From VMEP01 sp964414265 (GTDB lineage: Bacteria > Patescibacteriota > Minisyncoccia > Phycocordibacterales > VMEP01): a DNA stretch of 50,641 bases. This document shows positions 7,158-16,529 of this stretch, piece by piece; the stretch's first letter is position 1, and each line of letters begins with the position of its first letter. The DNA lies in NCBI GenBank assembly GCA_964414265.1, contig CAYPVT010000001.1, positions 1 to 50,641 on the forward strand, read 5' to 3'. The position numbers were made by a program, and so were the translations under genes. The notes beneath the pieces are model-generated. The model saw nothing but the letters and a program-made list of their open reading frames with translations, was not told the origin of the DNA and did no database searches.

Positions 7158-8582
7158 TTATTCGCGGATTAATTCAAACTTCTTTCCTAATTCAAAAAGT
7201 GTTTCTTCTCTACCGTGCCCCGCAATAAACTGAATTCCAAGCGGAAGTTTTTCCTCTGTAAATCCTGATGGAATAGAAATCGCTGGTACTCCTGCTAAGT
7301 TTACAGGAACTGTGAAAATATCGGCAAGATACATCGCAAGTGGGTCCTCTGATTTCTCACCTATTTTAAAAGCCGGCACTGGAGAAGTCGGCGTTGCGAT
7401 AACATCAACCGAACCAAAAGCTTTCTTGAAATCCTCGTTTATGAGAGCCCTCACGCCATTTGCTTTATTGTAATAAGCATCATAATACCCAGAAGAAAGA
7501 ACGTAAGCTCCGAGCATAATTCTTCGGCGAACCTCGCGCCCAAATCCGTCGCCACGAGTTTTCATATAAGAACCCAAAACGTCGCCACCATCTTCCGAAA
7601 GACCAAAACGTACACCGTCAAAACGCGCCAGATTTGTTGAAGCTTCCGCTGGCATCAAAATATAATAAACGGCCAATGAGTGTTTTAAGCTTGGTAAATC
7701 AATATCTTTTATTTCCGCACCAGATTTTTCCAAGAGATTAAGAGATTTTTCAAAGTTTGAAAGCACTTCTTTATCTATACCTTCGGTAAAAATAAAATTT
7801 CGAGGAACACCTATTACCAATTTCTCTTTCTTATTTTCAGTTTTATAGAAATCATCCGGCAAAGAAGTACTATCCATTCCATCGTGGCCTGAAATAGCTT
7901 TGAACAAAATCTCTGCATCACCAACTGTTTTTGCAAACGGACCAATCTGATCAAGAGAAGAACCCATCGCCATAAGTCCGAAACGTGACACACTGCCGTA
8001 TGTAGTTTTTAAACCAACAACTCCACAGAGTGACGCCGGCTGTCTAATAGAACCACCAGTGTCAGAACCAAGCGCGCCCAAAACACTCCCCATAGCAACG
8101 GCGGCGGCAGACCCGCCCGAAGAACCACCCGCAACTCTCGATAAATCATGTGGATTTTTTGTTACACCAAACGCGGAATTTTCCGTGGAACCGCCCATGG
8201 CAAATTCGTCCATGTTTGTTCTTCCAATAAAAATCGCTCCATTTTTTTTAAGTTGCTTGATGACAGTCGCATCATATGGCGCCACATAGCCTTCAAGTAT
8301 TTTCGAAGCCGCAGTAACACGGCGACCCTCTATAAGAATATTATCTTTTACAGCAAGAGGAATTCCGAGGAGCATTCCTTTCCCACCATTTTTTCTTTCC
8401 TCGTCTGCTTTTTTTGCTTGCTCTATTGCATCATCAAAAACTTCGAGATAGGCGTGAATGTCTCCCTCTTTTTCGGAAATAATATTTAATGAACTTTTTA
8501 CCAAATCAACTGATGAAAAATCTCCGTTTGAGAGTCCTTTCAATGCTTCTTCTATTGTTAACTTGTTTAAATCAACTGACAT
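7158..8582 (-). CDS. gatA: Glutamyl-/aspartyl-tRNA amidotransferase subunit A
   Basis: Amidase subunit of GatCAB, which converts Glu-tRNA(Gln) and Asp-tRNA(Asn) to the amide forms, needed where GlnRS or AsnRS is missing. The 474-residue product has the amidase signature with catalytic Lys79 (LAVKDN), Ser154 in GGSSGGSAA and Ser178 in GSDTGGSIRQP, the same positions as in well-studied GatA. It starts two bases downstream of gatC. No gatB is present in this window, so the third subunit must be encoded elsewhere. Confidence 0.97.
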   Translation of the reverse strand: MSVDLNKLTIEEALKGLSNGDFSSVDLVKSSLNIISEKEGDIHAYLEVFDDAIEQAKKADEERKNGGKGMLLGIPLAVKDNILIEGRRVTAASKILEGYVAPYDATVIKQLKKNGAIFIGRTNMDEFAMGGSTENSAFGVTKNPHDLSRVAGGSSGGSAAAVAMGSVLGALGSDTGGSIRQPASLCGVVGLKTTYGSVSRFGLMAMGSSLDQIGPFAKTVGDAEILFKAISGHDGMDSTSLPDDFYKTENKKEKLVIGVPRNFIFTEGIDKEVLSNFEKSLNLLEKSGAEIKDIDLPSLKHSLAVYYILMPAEASTNLARFDGVRFGLSEDGGDVLGSYMKTRGDGFGREVRRRIMLGAYVLSSGYYDAYYNKANGVRALINEDFKKAFGSVDVIATPTSPVPAFKIGEKSEDPLAMYLADIFTVPVNLAGVPAISIPSGFTEEKLPLGIQFIAGHGREETLFELGKKFELIRE

Positions 8583-8584
8583 GT

Positions 8585-8863
8585 TTAAAAAACTTGTTTA
8601 ACTTTCAAATACCCGTCTTCCGTATCTGGGGCATTATTTAAAATGGCTTCAGTGTAAAGACCACTTTCGTGTGGCTCTCCGTCTTCACGCATAACGTTCC
8701 TTAAAAGACCAGCTTCAAGAACACGTTCTCCCACTGAAACTTTTTCAATTTCAGAAACATAACTCAAAATTGAGTCGAATTCCAAGGCGAGCTTTTCTTT
8801 TTCCTCATCGGTAAGGGAAAGACGCGAAAGCTTTGCTAATTTATCTAAATCTTCTTTCTTCAT
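8585..8863 (-). CDS. gatC: Glutamyl-/aspartyl-tRNA amidotransferase subunit C
   Basis: Small 92-residue subunit that holds GatA and GatB together. The opening KKEDLDKLAKLSRLSLTDEE and the C-terminal MREDGEPHESGLYTEAILNNAP match the family (R-D-D ... P...ILxNAP pattern). It stands 20 bases downstream of ligA and directly before gatA. Confidence 0.93.
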   Translation of the reverse strand: MKKEDLDKLAKLSRLSLTDEEKEKLALEFDSILSYVSEIEKVSVGERVLEAGLLRNVMREDGEPHESGLYTEAILNNAPDTEDGYLKVKQVF

Positions 8864-8883
8864 AAGCTAAATCATAGCTGATT

Positions 8884-10878
8884 TTAGAGTAAACTCAAAA
8901 ATTCAGTCTCGTTTAATACTTTCACTCCTAATTTTTGAGCCTCGGTAAATTTAGACCCAGGCTCCTCTCCTGCCACCACATAATCGGTATTTTTAGAAAC
9001 TGAGCTCGAAATATTTCCTCCCAAAGATTTTATTTTTTCTTTCGCCTCGTTTCTTCCCATCGAAGAAAGAGTTCCAGTTAAAACAAAGGTTTTCCCAAAG
9101 AATTTTCCACGCGGTTTTGGTTTTCCTTTTTCAATTTTAACTCCTCGTTCAAGATATCCCTCAATAATTTTTTGGTTATGCCCATCCTTAAAAAAGTCGG
9201 CAACGCTTTTTCCAACAACTTCGCCGATTCCAGGAACCAACGAAAGCTCTTCTTCTTTTGCTTTCATAATTTTTTCAAGCGTTAAAAAGTATTCGGCTAA
9301 AAGAGAGGCTGTTTCCTCGCCAACATGCCTTATCCCGAGCGCCACGATGAATTTTGAAAGTGAAATATTTTTCTTAGCCTGAATTTCTTTGATTAACTTA
9401 TTCGCGGAGATATCAGCAAAACGTTCAAGCTCTATAACATCATCCACTGTCATAGAAAAAATATCTGCCGGCCCTTGGATTATTTTTTCATCCAAAAGAA
9501 GCTCTATGGTTTGCGGACCAAAACCATCAATGCCAAAGGCGCGCGCGGAGTGGAGTACCCGTTCTCGGTCTTGAGCAAAACAATTTCTATTCGAACAAAC
9601 AATTGCAACTTCGCCAGACTTTCGCATTACCTTCGCCCCGCAAACAGGACAAATCTCTGGGGGAACAATTTCTTTAGAATTTTTAGGACGAAGATTTTTT
9701 AAAACCTCTTTTACTTTTGGAATGATTTCTCCCGCTTTATATATAACAACCGTGTCCCCAACTCTAACATCAAGGCGTTTAATTTCGTCGGCATTATGAA
9801 GCGAGGCGTGTTTTACTGTGGTGCCTGCAATTAGAGTTGGTTTTAATGTTACAACCGGCGTAAGAGCCCCTGTTCTTCCAACAAGCCACTCCACAGCCTC
9901 AACAACGCTTGTTGTCTCCTCTGCTGGGAATTTATAAGCAACAAGGCCTCGTGGGGTTTTCCCGACGACACCGAGTGACTTAAAAACAGCATTATCGTTA
10001 ACTCTCACAACCGTGCCATCTATCCAATAATCAAGTTTATTGCGCTTACCTTTAACATCACCAAAAAACTGCTCGACTTCTTTTAGATTAGTCGCAACTT
10101 TTCCCAAGGGGTTTGTTTTAAAGCCTAACTCTTTAATTATTTGCCACTCTTCATCGTGTGTTTTTTCTCCATGTTCACTAACCAAATCCCATGCCGAAAA
10201 ATCAAGTGGACGCCCTGCAGTTATTTTTGAATCAAGTTGTCGAACACTTCCTGCCGCGGCGTTTCTTGGGTTGGCAAATTCCACTTGCCCGGCTTTTTTT
10301 AATTCTTTGTTTAATTTTTCAAACGCTTTCAGTGGAAAAAATATTTCTCCTCGAACAACAACGTGCTCAAAATTATAAAAACGGCCTTTAGGTTTTGTAA
10401 GAACGAGTGGCACAGATAGAATTGTACGAATGTTTTGCGTAATGTCTTCCCCGATGACTCCATCCCCTCTAGTTGATGCTGTTTTTAAAACTCCATTTTC
10501 ATAAACAAGTTCAACGGCAAGTCCATCTAATTTAACCATGCAAAAAAATGGCGCTATCTCGCGACCGGAAAATTTACTAACTCTAGTTTCCCAGGCCTTA
10601 AGTTCTGGAAAAGTAAAAACATCTTCAATAGAAAGCATCGGCGTTTCGTGTTTAACTTTAGTGAACTTTGCGAGTGGTTTCCCTTCAACGCGCTGGGTCG
10701 GAGAATCAGCTGTTATAAATTCTGGAAATTTTTGTTCGAGAGTATAGAGTTCGTGTTTCAGCGAATCAAGCGCCGCTTCGCTAAGCGTTTCTTTATCTAA
10801 AACATGATATTGATATCGATGAAAATCGATTTCTTTTTTGAGCTTTAAAATTCGCTCCCCAGCTTCTTTTTTCTCCAT
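8884..10878 (-). CDS. ligA: NAD-dependent DNA ligase
   Basis: Seals nicks in replication and repair, using NAD. The 664-residue product has the full domain order: domain Ia with HRYQYHVLD, adenylation domain with Lys116 in MVKLDGLAVE, OB fold (from about 320), a Cys4 zinc finger (CPVCGAK ... CSNRNCFAQ), helix-hairpin-helix repeats (about 450-570) and a C-terminal BRCT domain (GKTFVLTGTLSSMGRNEAKEKI). Length is normal. It follows the minor pilin cluster by two bases, which suggests shared transcription. Confidence 0.97.
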   Translation of the reverse strand: MEKKEAGERILKLKKEIDFHRYQYHVLDKETLSEAALDSLKHELYTLEQKFPEFITADSPTQRVEGKPLAKFTKVKHETPMLSIEDVFTFPELKAWETRVSKFSGREIAPFFCMVKLDGLAVELVYENGVLKTASTRGDGVIGEDITQNIRTILSVPLVLTKPKGRFYNFEHVVVRGEIFFPLKAFEKLNKELKKAGQVEFANPRNAAAGSVRQLDSKITAGRPLDFSAWDLVSEHGEKTHDEEWQIIKELGFKTNPLGKVATNLKEVEQFFGDVKGKRNKLDYWIDGTVVRVNDNAVFKSLGVVGKTPRGLVAYKFPAEETTSVVEAVEWLVGRTGALTPVVTLKPTLIAGTTVKHASLHNADEIKRLDVRVGDTVVIYKAGEIIPKVKEVLKNLRPKNSKEIVPPEICPVCGAKVMRKSGEVAIVCSNRNCFAQDRERVLHSARAFGIDGFGPQTIELLLDEKIIQGPADIFSMTVDDVIELERFADISANKLIKEIQAKKNISLSKFIVALGIRHVGEETASLLAEYFLTLEKIMKAKEEELSLVPGIGEVVGKSVADFFKDGHNQKIIEGYLERGVKIEKGKPKPRGKFFGKTFVLTGTLSSMGRNEAKEKIKSLGGNISSSVSKNTDYVVAGEEPGSKFTEAQKLGVKVLNETEFLSLL

Positions 10879-10880
10879 AA

Positions 10881-11408
10881 TTAATAGGTTATACGAATAC
10901 CTCTTTCAACGCGACGGTTGCTTCCCGTATCACACGTATTATACCCATGGGAGTCTATTTTTGTTTTTTCATTACCAAGCGAATCTACGTACTTTGAAAC
11001 AATAACATCAACACAGACACCAGAACTTGAGATATCAATGGAGAAAGTGGAAGTCGCAGAGGTTAGAGTTGGTGCGGGCACTAAAATGCTTGTTATATTA
11101 ATATTGTTTTGACTACAACCATTTGTTATCGTCCCTGGTAAAGTTGAATCTGAAGAATTTGGGAAAACACTAATGTCTTCAAAACCAGGAAGCGGGTGTT
11201 TAATGTCCCAATACAAAGCACATTCTGCCCCAGTATCAGCTGAATAAAACGCCTTCTGCGACTCGCGTTCCGTAGAAGAAATAATCAGCTCTTTATAAGC
11301 AATCAAGATTATTCCAGAAATAATAGACAAAACTATTGTTGAAATAATAAGTGAAAAAAACAAAACAAATCCGTTATTTCCATTTTTAATTTTTGTTTTT
11401 TTGTTCAT
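10881..11408 (-). CDS. Minor pilin-like protein (PilX type)
   Basis: A 175-residue protein with a short positively charged leader, then NGFVLFFSLIISTIVLSIISGIIL, a class III-like N-terminal hydrophobic helix (about 14-37) of the kind found in PilX proteins, followed by a Glu-rich turn (STERESQKAFYSADTGAECAL). The GF|V cleavage context lacks the usual Glu5. Located last in the minor pilin group, after PilV-like and PilW-like genes, the usual order in type IV pilus loci. Confidence 0.75.
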   Translation of the reverse strand: MNKKTKIKNGNNGFVLFFSLIISTIVLSIISGIILIAYKELIISSTERESQKAFYSADTGAECALYWDIKHPLPGFEDISVFPNSSDSTLPGTITNGCSQNNINITSILVPAPTLTSATSTFSIDISSSGVCVDVIVSKYVDSLGNEKTKIDSHGYNTCDTGSNRRVERGIRITY

Positions 11409-11415
11409 AAAAATA

Positions 11416-11970
11416 TTATGGCCAATTTGTTATCACGTCTTCGACCAAAACTGTCCTAGGTGATGTGCGAGTCTCCCAAATAACGGTTGAATTAATTTTT
11501 ATTTCGTAATCGCTGATTTTTGAAAGTTTTATTGTCCTTATGTATTTGGTGTTTCCCCAATCACTATCATTCCCATACCAAGAAATGCCACCGCCCATAT
11601 CTTCTTGAACATAAGGGCATGTTCCAGAACAAGCATTAACTGTACTATTGCTGTGTATTGCATCAACATAACAACCATTCGCTCCATAACAATTACTTAA
11701 ATTACCCTGATCCCACAAAGCACTGCCACTCAAAACATTATTGTCTCTCGCGTTGCGTATTAACTCCACACCTTCTTGGGCTAGGTAAACTGCAGTAATT
11801 TGATCTTGGGCGTAATTTGCGGCAAAAAGCGCTCGAGCCACCACCGCCATCGGCATCACAATCGCAATCAAAAGAATAAAAATAGCAACAATGGATTCTA
11901 TTAAAGTAAAACCTCTTTCATTGCCCACTTTATTGTTTCTTTTTATAAAAATATTCATATTAAAAATCAA
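11416..11970 (-). CDS. Minor pilin-like protein (PilV type)
   Basis: A 184-residue prepilin with processing site NERGF|TLIESIVAIFILLIAI: Gly-1, Phe+1 and Glu+5 of the prepilin peptidase site are all present. The helix is followed by YLAQEGVELIRNARDNN, a stretch typical of PilV/minor pilins. The C-terminal part has four Cys that may pair. It is read within the minor pilin group, overlapping the PilW-like gene by 11 bases. Confidence 0.85.
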   Translation of the reverse strand: MIFNMNIFIKRNNKVGNERGFTLIESIVAIFILLIAIVMPMAVVARALFAANYAQDQITAVYLAQEGVELIRNARDNNVLSGSALWDQGNLSNCYGANGCYVDAIHSNSTVNACSGTCPYVQEDMGGGISWYGNDSDWGNTKYIRTIKLSKISDYEIKINSTVIWETRTSPRTVLVEDVITNWP

Positions 11971-12565
11971 GGACTCTTTGTGACGCCGACGTTTGAACCT
12001 TAAACCTAGTTTCTAATTTTGTTCCTGGTTTAGCAACACCCTCAACAAAGATAATAGTAAATGGCTGTAAACCGCCGGCACTTGCCTCTCTCACAATAAA
12101 GCGAAGGGTGTCGATTTGGACATCTGGAGAAGTTATCGGCAAAGCAGGCGTTGTTCTCCCTGGGTTTTCAATGCCGGTTATCTTTTTCAGTATCACCTTA
12201 CTGTCTACCTCCAAAGAGTATGTCACGGCGTCTCCTAAATAATCTTTAAACGTAATGTTGTCTTCCCCGTTAACACAATCAACACCAACCGGCGTTTCAG
12301 CTGGGGATAAACTACTTCTATTACAACTATAGACAGTACCAACACGAAGATTTCTTGCCATATTCTCAACAGCAAAGCTTAGATTACTTAAAACATTTCT
12401 TTTTACCTGAGCTTTTGCGTTAGCTTCTTTAATTGTAATTAACGCCATAATACTAACTGTCGAAACAACAACAAAAAGTGACACCGCAACCAAAAGTTCA
12501 ACGAGCGTAAAACCTTTTTTAAAATTAACCTTATTTGATTTCTTAAATTTATTTAAAAGAGACAT
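11960..12565 (-). CDS. Minor pilin-like protein (PilW type)
   Basis: About 201 residues, prepilin site FKKGF|TLVELLVAVSLFVVVSTVSIMAL with Glu+5. The ATG at 12565 is chosen because it follows the stop of the upstream pseudopilin gene by eight bases; two earlier starts would read through that gene's end. The rest resembles PilW in size and in its N-ARNLRVG stretch. Part of a run of four minor pilin genes. Confidence 0.82.
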   Translation of the reverse strand: MSLLNKFKKSNKVNFKKGFTLVELLVAVSLFVVVSTVSIMALITIKEANAKAQVKRNVLSNLSFAVENMARNLRVGTVYSCNRSSLSPAETPVGVDCVNGEDNITFKDYLGDAVTYSLEVDSKVILKKITGIENPGRTTPALPITSPDVQIDTLRFIVREASAGGLQPFTIIFVEGVAKPGTKLETRFKVQTSASQRVLDF

Positions 12566-12573
12566 AATATTAA

Positions 12574-13200
12574 TTAAGAAGGACATGCCTCGTTGCCAAC
12601 ACTTATTTGCCCTGTCGACCATACACTTACCTCTCTATATAAACCATCTGGCGATTTAACTGTAATTTCCACATCTGACGGATAGACCTGGGATTCTCCG
12701 CTAATAGCATAAAAAACAGCCTCTGGGTTTGGTCGGGTAAAAATAATATCAAGAGTTCCAAGAGGAAGAATACTTGAGCAACTACTTGAAATTTTATTTG
12801 CCGATAATCCGCTTACTACATTGTTATTTTTTAAATTTATGATTTCAACATCCTCCGCTTGTCCAGAATATTGTCCGCTCCCATCGTTATCAACAAAAAG
12901 AATGAATGATGTTGCTGGGCTAGTATTAAAATGAACCCCGTAAGGTGGGTACTCCGTAATAACGTTTTTAGTTTTCGCAACAGAAATACCATAGACTTGG
13001 GCTTGTCTAATAATAATAGCCATCTGTTGAACTAAGTTCTCAAGAGAAATACGCGCCGACACATCTCTGTAATTTGCCAAAGTAACCGACGAAAGTAACC
13101 CAATTATTCCAATAACAACAAGTAGCTCAATAATCGTAAAACCACGGGAAGGAATTAGTCTTTGGTTTTTAGGTATTAGGTTAATTAGTTTTTGTTTCAT
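12574..13200 (-). CDS. Pseudopilin of GspH/FimT type
   Basis: A 208-residue prepilin with site PSRGF|TIIELLVVIGIIGLLSSVTLANY and a following region with ISLENLVQQMAIIIRQAQVYGIS, which is the typical GspH/FimT helix. Begins the minor pilin group and lies 23 bases downstream of the prepilin peptidase gene. It should be processed by that enzyme and act in pilus priming. Confidence 0.85.
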   Translation of the reverse strand: MKQKLINLIPKNQRLIPSRGFTIIELLVVIGIIGLLSSVTLANYRDVSARISLENLVQQMAIIIRQAQVYGISVAKTKNVITEYPPYGVHFNTSPATSFILFVDNDGSGQYSGQAEDVEIINLKNNNVVSGLSANKISSSCSSILPLGTLDIIFTRPNPEAVFYAISGESQVYPSDVEITVKSPDGLYREVSVWSTGQISVGNEACPS

Positions 13201-13222
13201 TTATTATTCTACTTCAAATTTT

Positions 13223-14065
13223 TTAGCCAAAAAATTCCAAAAAACTGAAAACGTTAATATTGAAGAAAAAAGCAACAATAGTACCAGCGATTAAGAAGGG
13301 AGCAAATGGCACTTCTGTTTTCATTGTAATTTTTTTATTAAACAAAGACAATAAAATAATACCGACAATCCCGCCAATCCAAAACGATATCATGAGAGCA
13401 GCCAAGGCTCCCCACAAAGACATCATCCACCCAAGACCAAGCGCCAACTTAACGTCCCCAAACCCCATCGCACGACCACTTGATAAAAACCAAACAAGAA
13501 AAAGTGGTAAAGCTACAGCAGGGCCCGACAAAAGGTTTGGCAAAACAGAAACGAATGTATCACCTAAAACAAAAATATTGATGAATGAAACACCAACGAC
13601 GCGAATAAAAGCAACTGAAATAAATACATAAACGAGCTTATTGGGAATTATTTTATGCCTAAGGTCATAAACACCGATAGCAATAAGCAAACCAAAAAGT
13701 ACAGCGTAAATGATTAATGCACAAAGAATCATCGCTCCGTAAAAATTGCCAACCCCCACAATTGCGCCAAGAATAAAAAAATCTAAAAATTTTTGAGAAA
13801 GACCGAGAAATAAAACGCCAGTTAATACTTCAACTATCGGATACTGCCAAGAAATTATGCTTTTACATGTTCGACATTTTCCTTTTTGAATAACAAAACT
13901 TAAAACAGGAATGAGTTCATACCACTTTAATGTTTTTCCACAGGTGAAACAAAAGGAGCGTCCAGAAAGACCCTTGCCTGTGTTGTGGCGCAAACTTACA
14001 ACGTTTAGGAAACTGCCAACAACTGTTCCTAAAATAAAAGAAATTAACCCAATAATGAATGCCAT
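13223..14065 (-). CDS. pilD: Prepilin peptidase / N-methyltransferase (A24 family)
   Basis: Integral membrane enzyme that cuts the leader off type IV prepilins and methylates the new N terminus. In 280 residues it shows the methylase domain with two Cys pairs (CFTCGKTLKWYELIPVLSF and CRTCKSIISWQYP), and the two catalytic Asp of the A24 family, in GVYDLRHKIIPN and GFGDVKLALGLG. About eight membrane segments. It stands between major-type prepilins and minor pilins, its substrates. Confidence 0.96.
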   Translation of the reverse strand: MAFIIGLISFILGTVVGSFLNVVSLRHNTGKGLSGRSFCFTCGKTLKWYELIPVLSFVIQKGKCRTCKSIISWQYPIVEVLTGVLFLGLSQKFLDFFILGAIVGVGNFYGAMILCALIIYAVLFGLLIAIGVYDLRHKIIPNKLVYVFISVAFIRVVGVSFINIFVLGDTFVSVLPNLLSGPAVALPLFLVWFLSSGRAMGFGDVKLALGLGWMMSLWGALAALMISFWIGGIVGIILLSLFNKKITMKTEVPFAPFLIAGTIVAFFFNINVFSFLEFFG

Positions 14066-14098
14066 GTTACTTGATTATATCACGCTGATAACCAAAAA

Positions 14099-14614
14099 CT
14101 ATTTACATAATCCACCACCAAAGCCATTGTCTGGAAATCTAAACCTACCGACCAACGCCGGAGTAACAACCTTAGCTGCCCCAGTACTATCAACACACCA
14201 CGATGTAGTAGAATCACTCTTAAGTGGCATTGATACTGCCCAAGATGAGGCCGAGCTGACACATCGGCCGTTTACCATGCCAGCCGAGCTTATGTTTTTA
14301 CCGGCTGCTGTAATTTGACCTCTAATCACTGGGTCTGAAAAAAGAGTATCAGCCGTTGCGGCACAAACCCCGCTCCAAAGTAGCTCGGTTGGCGTTTCAT
14401 CAACACCGTAAACACCGTAAGTATCGTAGAGCATTTCTGTTTGTGTTCGAATACCTCTGAGGTTTGCTTTAATTGCCGCATCTGCGGCCTTAGTGCGGGC
14501 TGTGTTTAAGGAGGCAAGAACAATGGACGACAAGATACCGATAATGGCGATAACGACCAAGAGTTCAATAAGTGTAAAACCTTTATCAAAAATGATTCGT
14601 TTATTAAATTTCAT
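14099..14614 (-). CDS. Type IV major-type prepilin, copy 2
   Basis: A 171-residue prepilin with site DKGF|TLIELLVVIAIIGILSSIVLASL, then KAADAAIKANLRGIRTQTEMLYDT and a Cys-bearing globular head with Ala-Ala-Thr-Ala-Asp-Thr-Leu-Phe. It is a close relative of the upstream prepilin (14705-15184): most of the helix and many head positions match. A terminator lies between the two genes, so this copy may be transcribed less or from its own promoter. Confidence 0.93.
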   Translation of the reverse strand: MKFNKRIIFDKGFTLIELLVVIAIIGILSSIVLASLNTARTKAADAAIKANLRGIRTQTEMLYDTYGVYGVDETPTELLWSGVCAATADTLFSDPVIRGQITAAGKNISSAGMVNGRCVSSASSWAVSMPLKSDSTTSWCVDSTGAAKVVTPALVGRFRFPDNGFGGGLCK

Positions 14615-14653
14615 ATTTCCGAATAACCATACCGTGTATAAACATTACCACGT

Positions 14654-14692
14654 CAAACAAAAACCCCGCAGAAAGCGGGGTTTTTGTTTGAT
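14654..14692 (-). terminator. Rho-independent terminator between the two prepilin genes
   Basis: Stem AAAACCCCGC/GCGGGGTTTT with loop AGAAA and flanking A/T runs, so it could act in both directions. It follows the first prepilin gene by about 12 bases and should limit read-through into the second copy. Confidence 0.85.
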
Positions 14693-14704
14693 AGAAAATT
14701 AAGA

Positions 14705-15184
14705 CTATTTACAAGCGGCGCCTAAGAAACCGCGATCTGTACCAACTGGGGTAACAACCCTCGATGCTCCCGTGCTATCAACACACCATGACGTTCCTGG
14801 TGCTGTTTTAAGTGGCATTGATACTGCCCATTCTGAAGCAGTGCTTACACAACTACCATTTGCCATACCAGTGCTACTTATAGCGTTACCAGCAGAAGTA
14901 ACCTGTCCTTTAATTACAGGGTCTATAAAAAGGGTGTCTGCTGTTGCGGCACAAGCAGCGACAGGAAATGCTGAAGGAGTTGCGTCTACACCATAACCAC
15001 CGTTAGTGTCATAGAGCATTTCAGCTTGTACACGAATACCCTCAAGGTTTCCTTTGATAGCTGCATCTGCACCCTTACCACGAGCTGTGTTTAAGGAGGC
15101 AAGAACAATAGAAGACAAAATACCAATAATGGCGATAACGACCAAGAGTTCAATCAACGTAAAACCTTTATTATTTCTATTCAT
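14705..15184 (-). CDS. Type IV major-type prepilin, copy 1
   Basis: A 159-residue prepilin: leader MNRNNKGF|TLIELLVVIAIIGILSS with Glu+5, the long N-terminal helix and a head containing CAATADTLF and SWCVDSTGA. It stands downstream of pilC and is followed at once by a strong terminator, the usual arrangement for the main pilus subunit. It and copy 2 arose by a tandem duplication (inference from similarity). Confidence 0.95.
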   Translation of the reverse strand: MNRNNKGFTLIELLVVIAIIGILSSIVLASLNTARGKGADAAIKGNLEGIRVQAEMLYDTNGGYGVDATPSAFPVAACAATADTLFIDPVIKGQVTSAGNAISSTGMANGSCVSTASEWAVSMPLKTAPGTSWCVDSTGASRVVTPVGTDRGFLGAACK

Positions 15185-15291
15185 ATTTTAATTTAAATTA
15201 CAATTTGACCCATTAAAAGCCTTAATTTTTAAGATTGTTTTATTATATCAGCCAATCTTTATTGTGGAAAGGATTATGTGGACAACTAAAG

Positions 15292-16509
15292 CTAGAATCC
15301 TGCTGAAGCGATATTATAAATCGGCACCAAAACAGATGCGAGAAGGATACCAACACCCAAACCTAGGGCGACAATCATGATTGGCTCAATCAAACTCACC
15401 AAGGTATCAACAGCGGTATTAACTTCACGGCGATAAAAACGGGCGACTGTTTTCAAAATTGGAGCAAGCTTTCCTGTTTCCTCTCCAACTCGAATCATCT
15501 GTATCATCATGTTTGGCATTTCCTCGTATTTATATAAAGCATCAGAAAGAGGGACACCTCCACGCACATCTTCAGCGGTCTTATTTAATATTTGTTCGTA
15601 AACTTTGTTATCAACAACCGAGGCGCTAATCTCAAGAGAACGCACCATTGAAATTCCAGAGGAAAGCATTGTGTCCATATTGTCGGAAATACGAGATAAG
15701 TATAACTTCTCAAAAAGATCTTTCACGAAAGGAACCGATAATTTTATGCGATCAAGATAAAGACCCCCCTCATCTTTAAATTTAAACTTCCAAAGATAAA
15801 CAACAATTCCAACAAGAAGGAGGAGGAAAAATATTCCATAATCAACAAGGAACTTGCTCATAAACAAGACTACTTGCGTATAAACTGGAACAGCCTGTCC
15901 GCTCTCTTCTAAAATACCTGCTAGTTTTGGGATAACCATTGTGAGCATCAAAATCATAACAACCACGAACGTCCCTATAACGAAAGCGGGATAAATCATT
16001 GCCCCACGGGCTTTTGAAGTTAATTCATACGAACGTTCCATTTGATCCGCAAGACTCATAAACGTATCTGACAACTTTCCTGATTCCTCTCCCGCCCTAA
16101 CCATGTTCACATAAAAAGGAGAGAAGAGTACCGGTCTTTTAAGCATTGATTCAGAAATAGACAGCCCTCCTTGTATATCGTCAGAAAGCAAGGTTAGGTT
16201 ATTTCGAATAATAGATTTTTCCGACTCGGTCGCAAGCATTCTAAAAGCCTTAAGTACCGAAACGTTCGCATCAAAAAGTGTTGCGACTTGTCGTGAAAGC
16301 ATAACCACATCTTTTGAAGAAACACTTTCAAGAAAAGTGAGGTTGTAATTAAAAATAGAACCACCTTGTCCTTCTTTGACTTCCTCTATAGATGCAACAA
16401 CAAGTCCGCGACGCTGGAGCGCAACGATTGCCATATCTTGTGTTGCAACTTCAATAGTGCCCTTTTTTTCTTGCCCGTCTTGAGTTATTGCTTTATATGA
16501 AAAAATCAT
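15292..16509 (-). CDS. pilC: Type IV pilus inner membrane platform protein PilC
   Basis: Platform protein that links the motor ATPases to pilin insertion. The 405-residue product has two GspF domains (about 65-190 and 270-395), each opening with a phosphate-like LSRQVATLFDANV / YLSRISDNMDTMLSSGI stretch, and three membrane segments. It lies 20 bases downstream of pilT, and both are followed by the prepilin genes. Confidence 0.96.
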   Translation of the reverse strand: MIFSYKAITQDGQEKKGTIEVATQDMAIVALQRRGLVVASIEEVKEGQGGSIFNYNLTFLESVSSKDVVMLSRQVATLFDANVSVLKAFRMLATESEKSIIRNNLTLLSDDIQGGLSISESMLKRPVLFSPFYVNMVRAGEESGKLSDTFMSLADQMERSYELTSKARGAMIYPAFVIGTFVVVMILMLTMVIPKLAGILEESGQAVPVYTQVVLFMSKFLVDYGIFFLLLLVGIVVYLWKFKFKDEGGLYLDRIKLSVPFVKDLFEKLYLSRISDNMDTMLSSGISMVRSLEISASVVDNKVYEQILNKTAEDVRGGVPLSDALYKYEEMPNMMIQMIRVGEETGKLAPILKTVARFYRREVNTAVDTLVSLIEPIMIVALGLGVGILLASVLVPIYNIASAGF

Positions 16510-16529
16510 CTGAGTAAAATTTAATTATC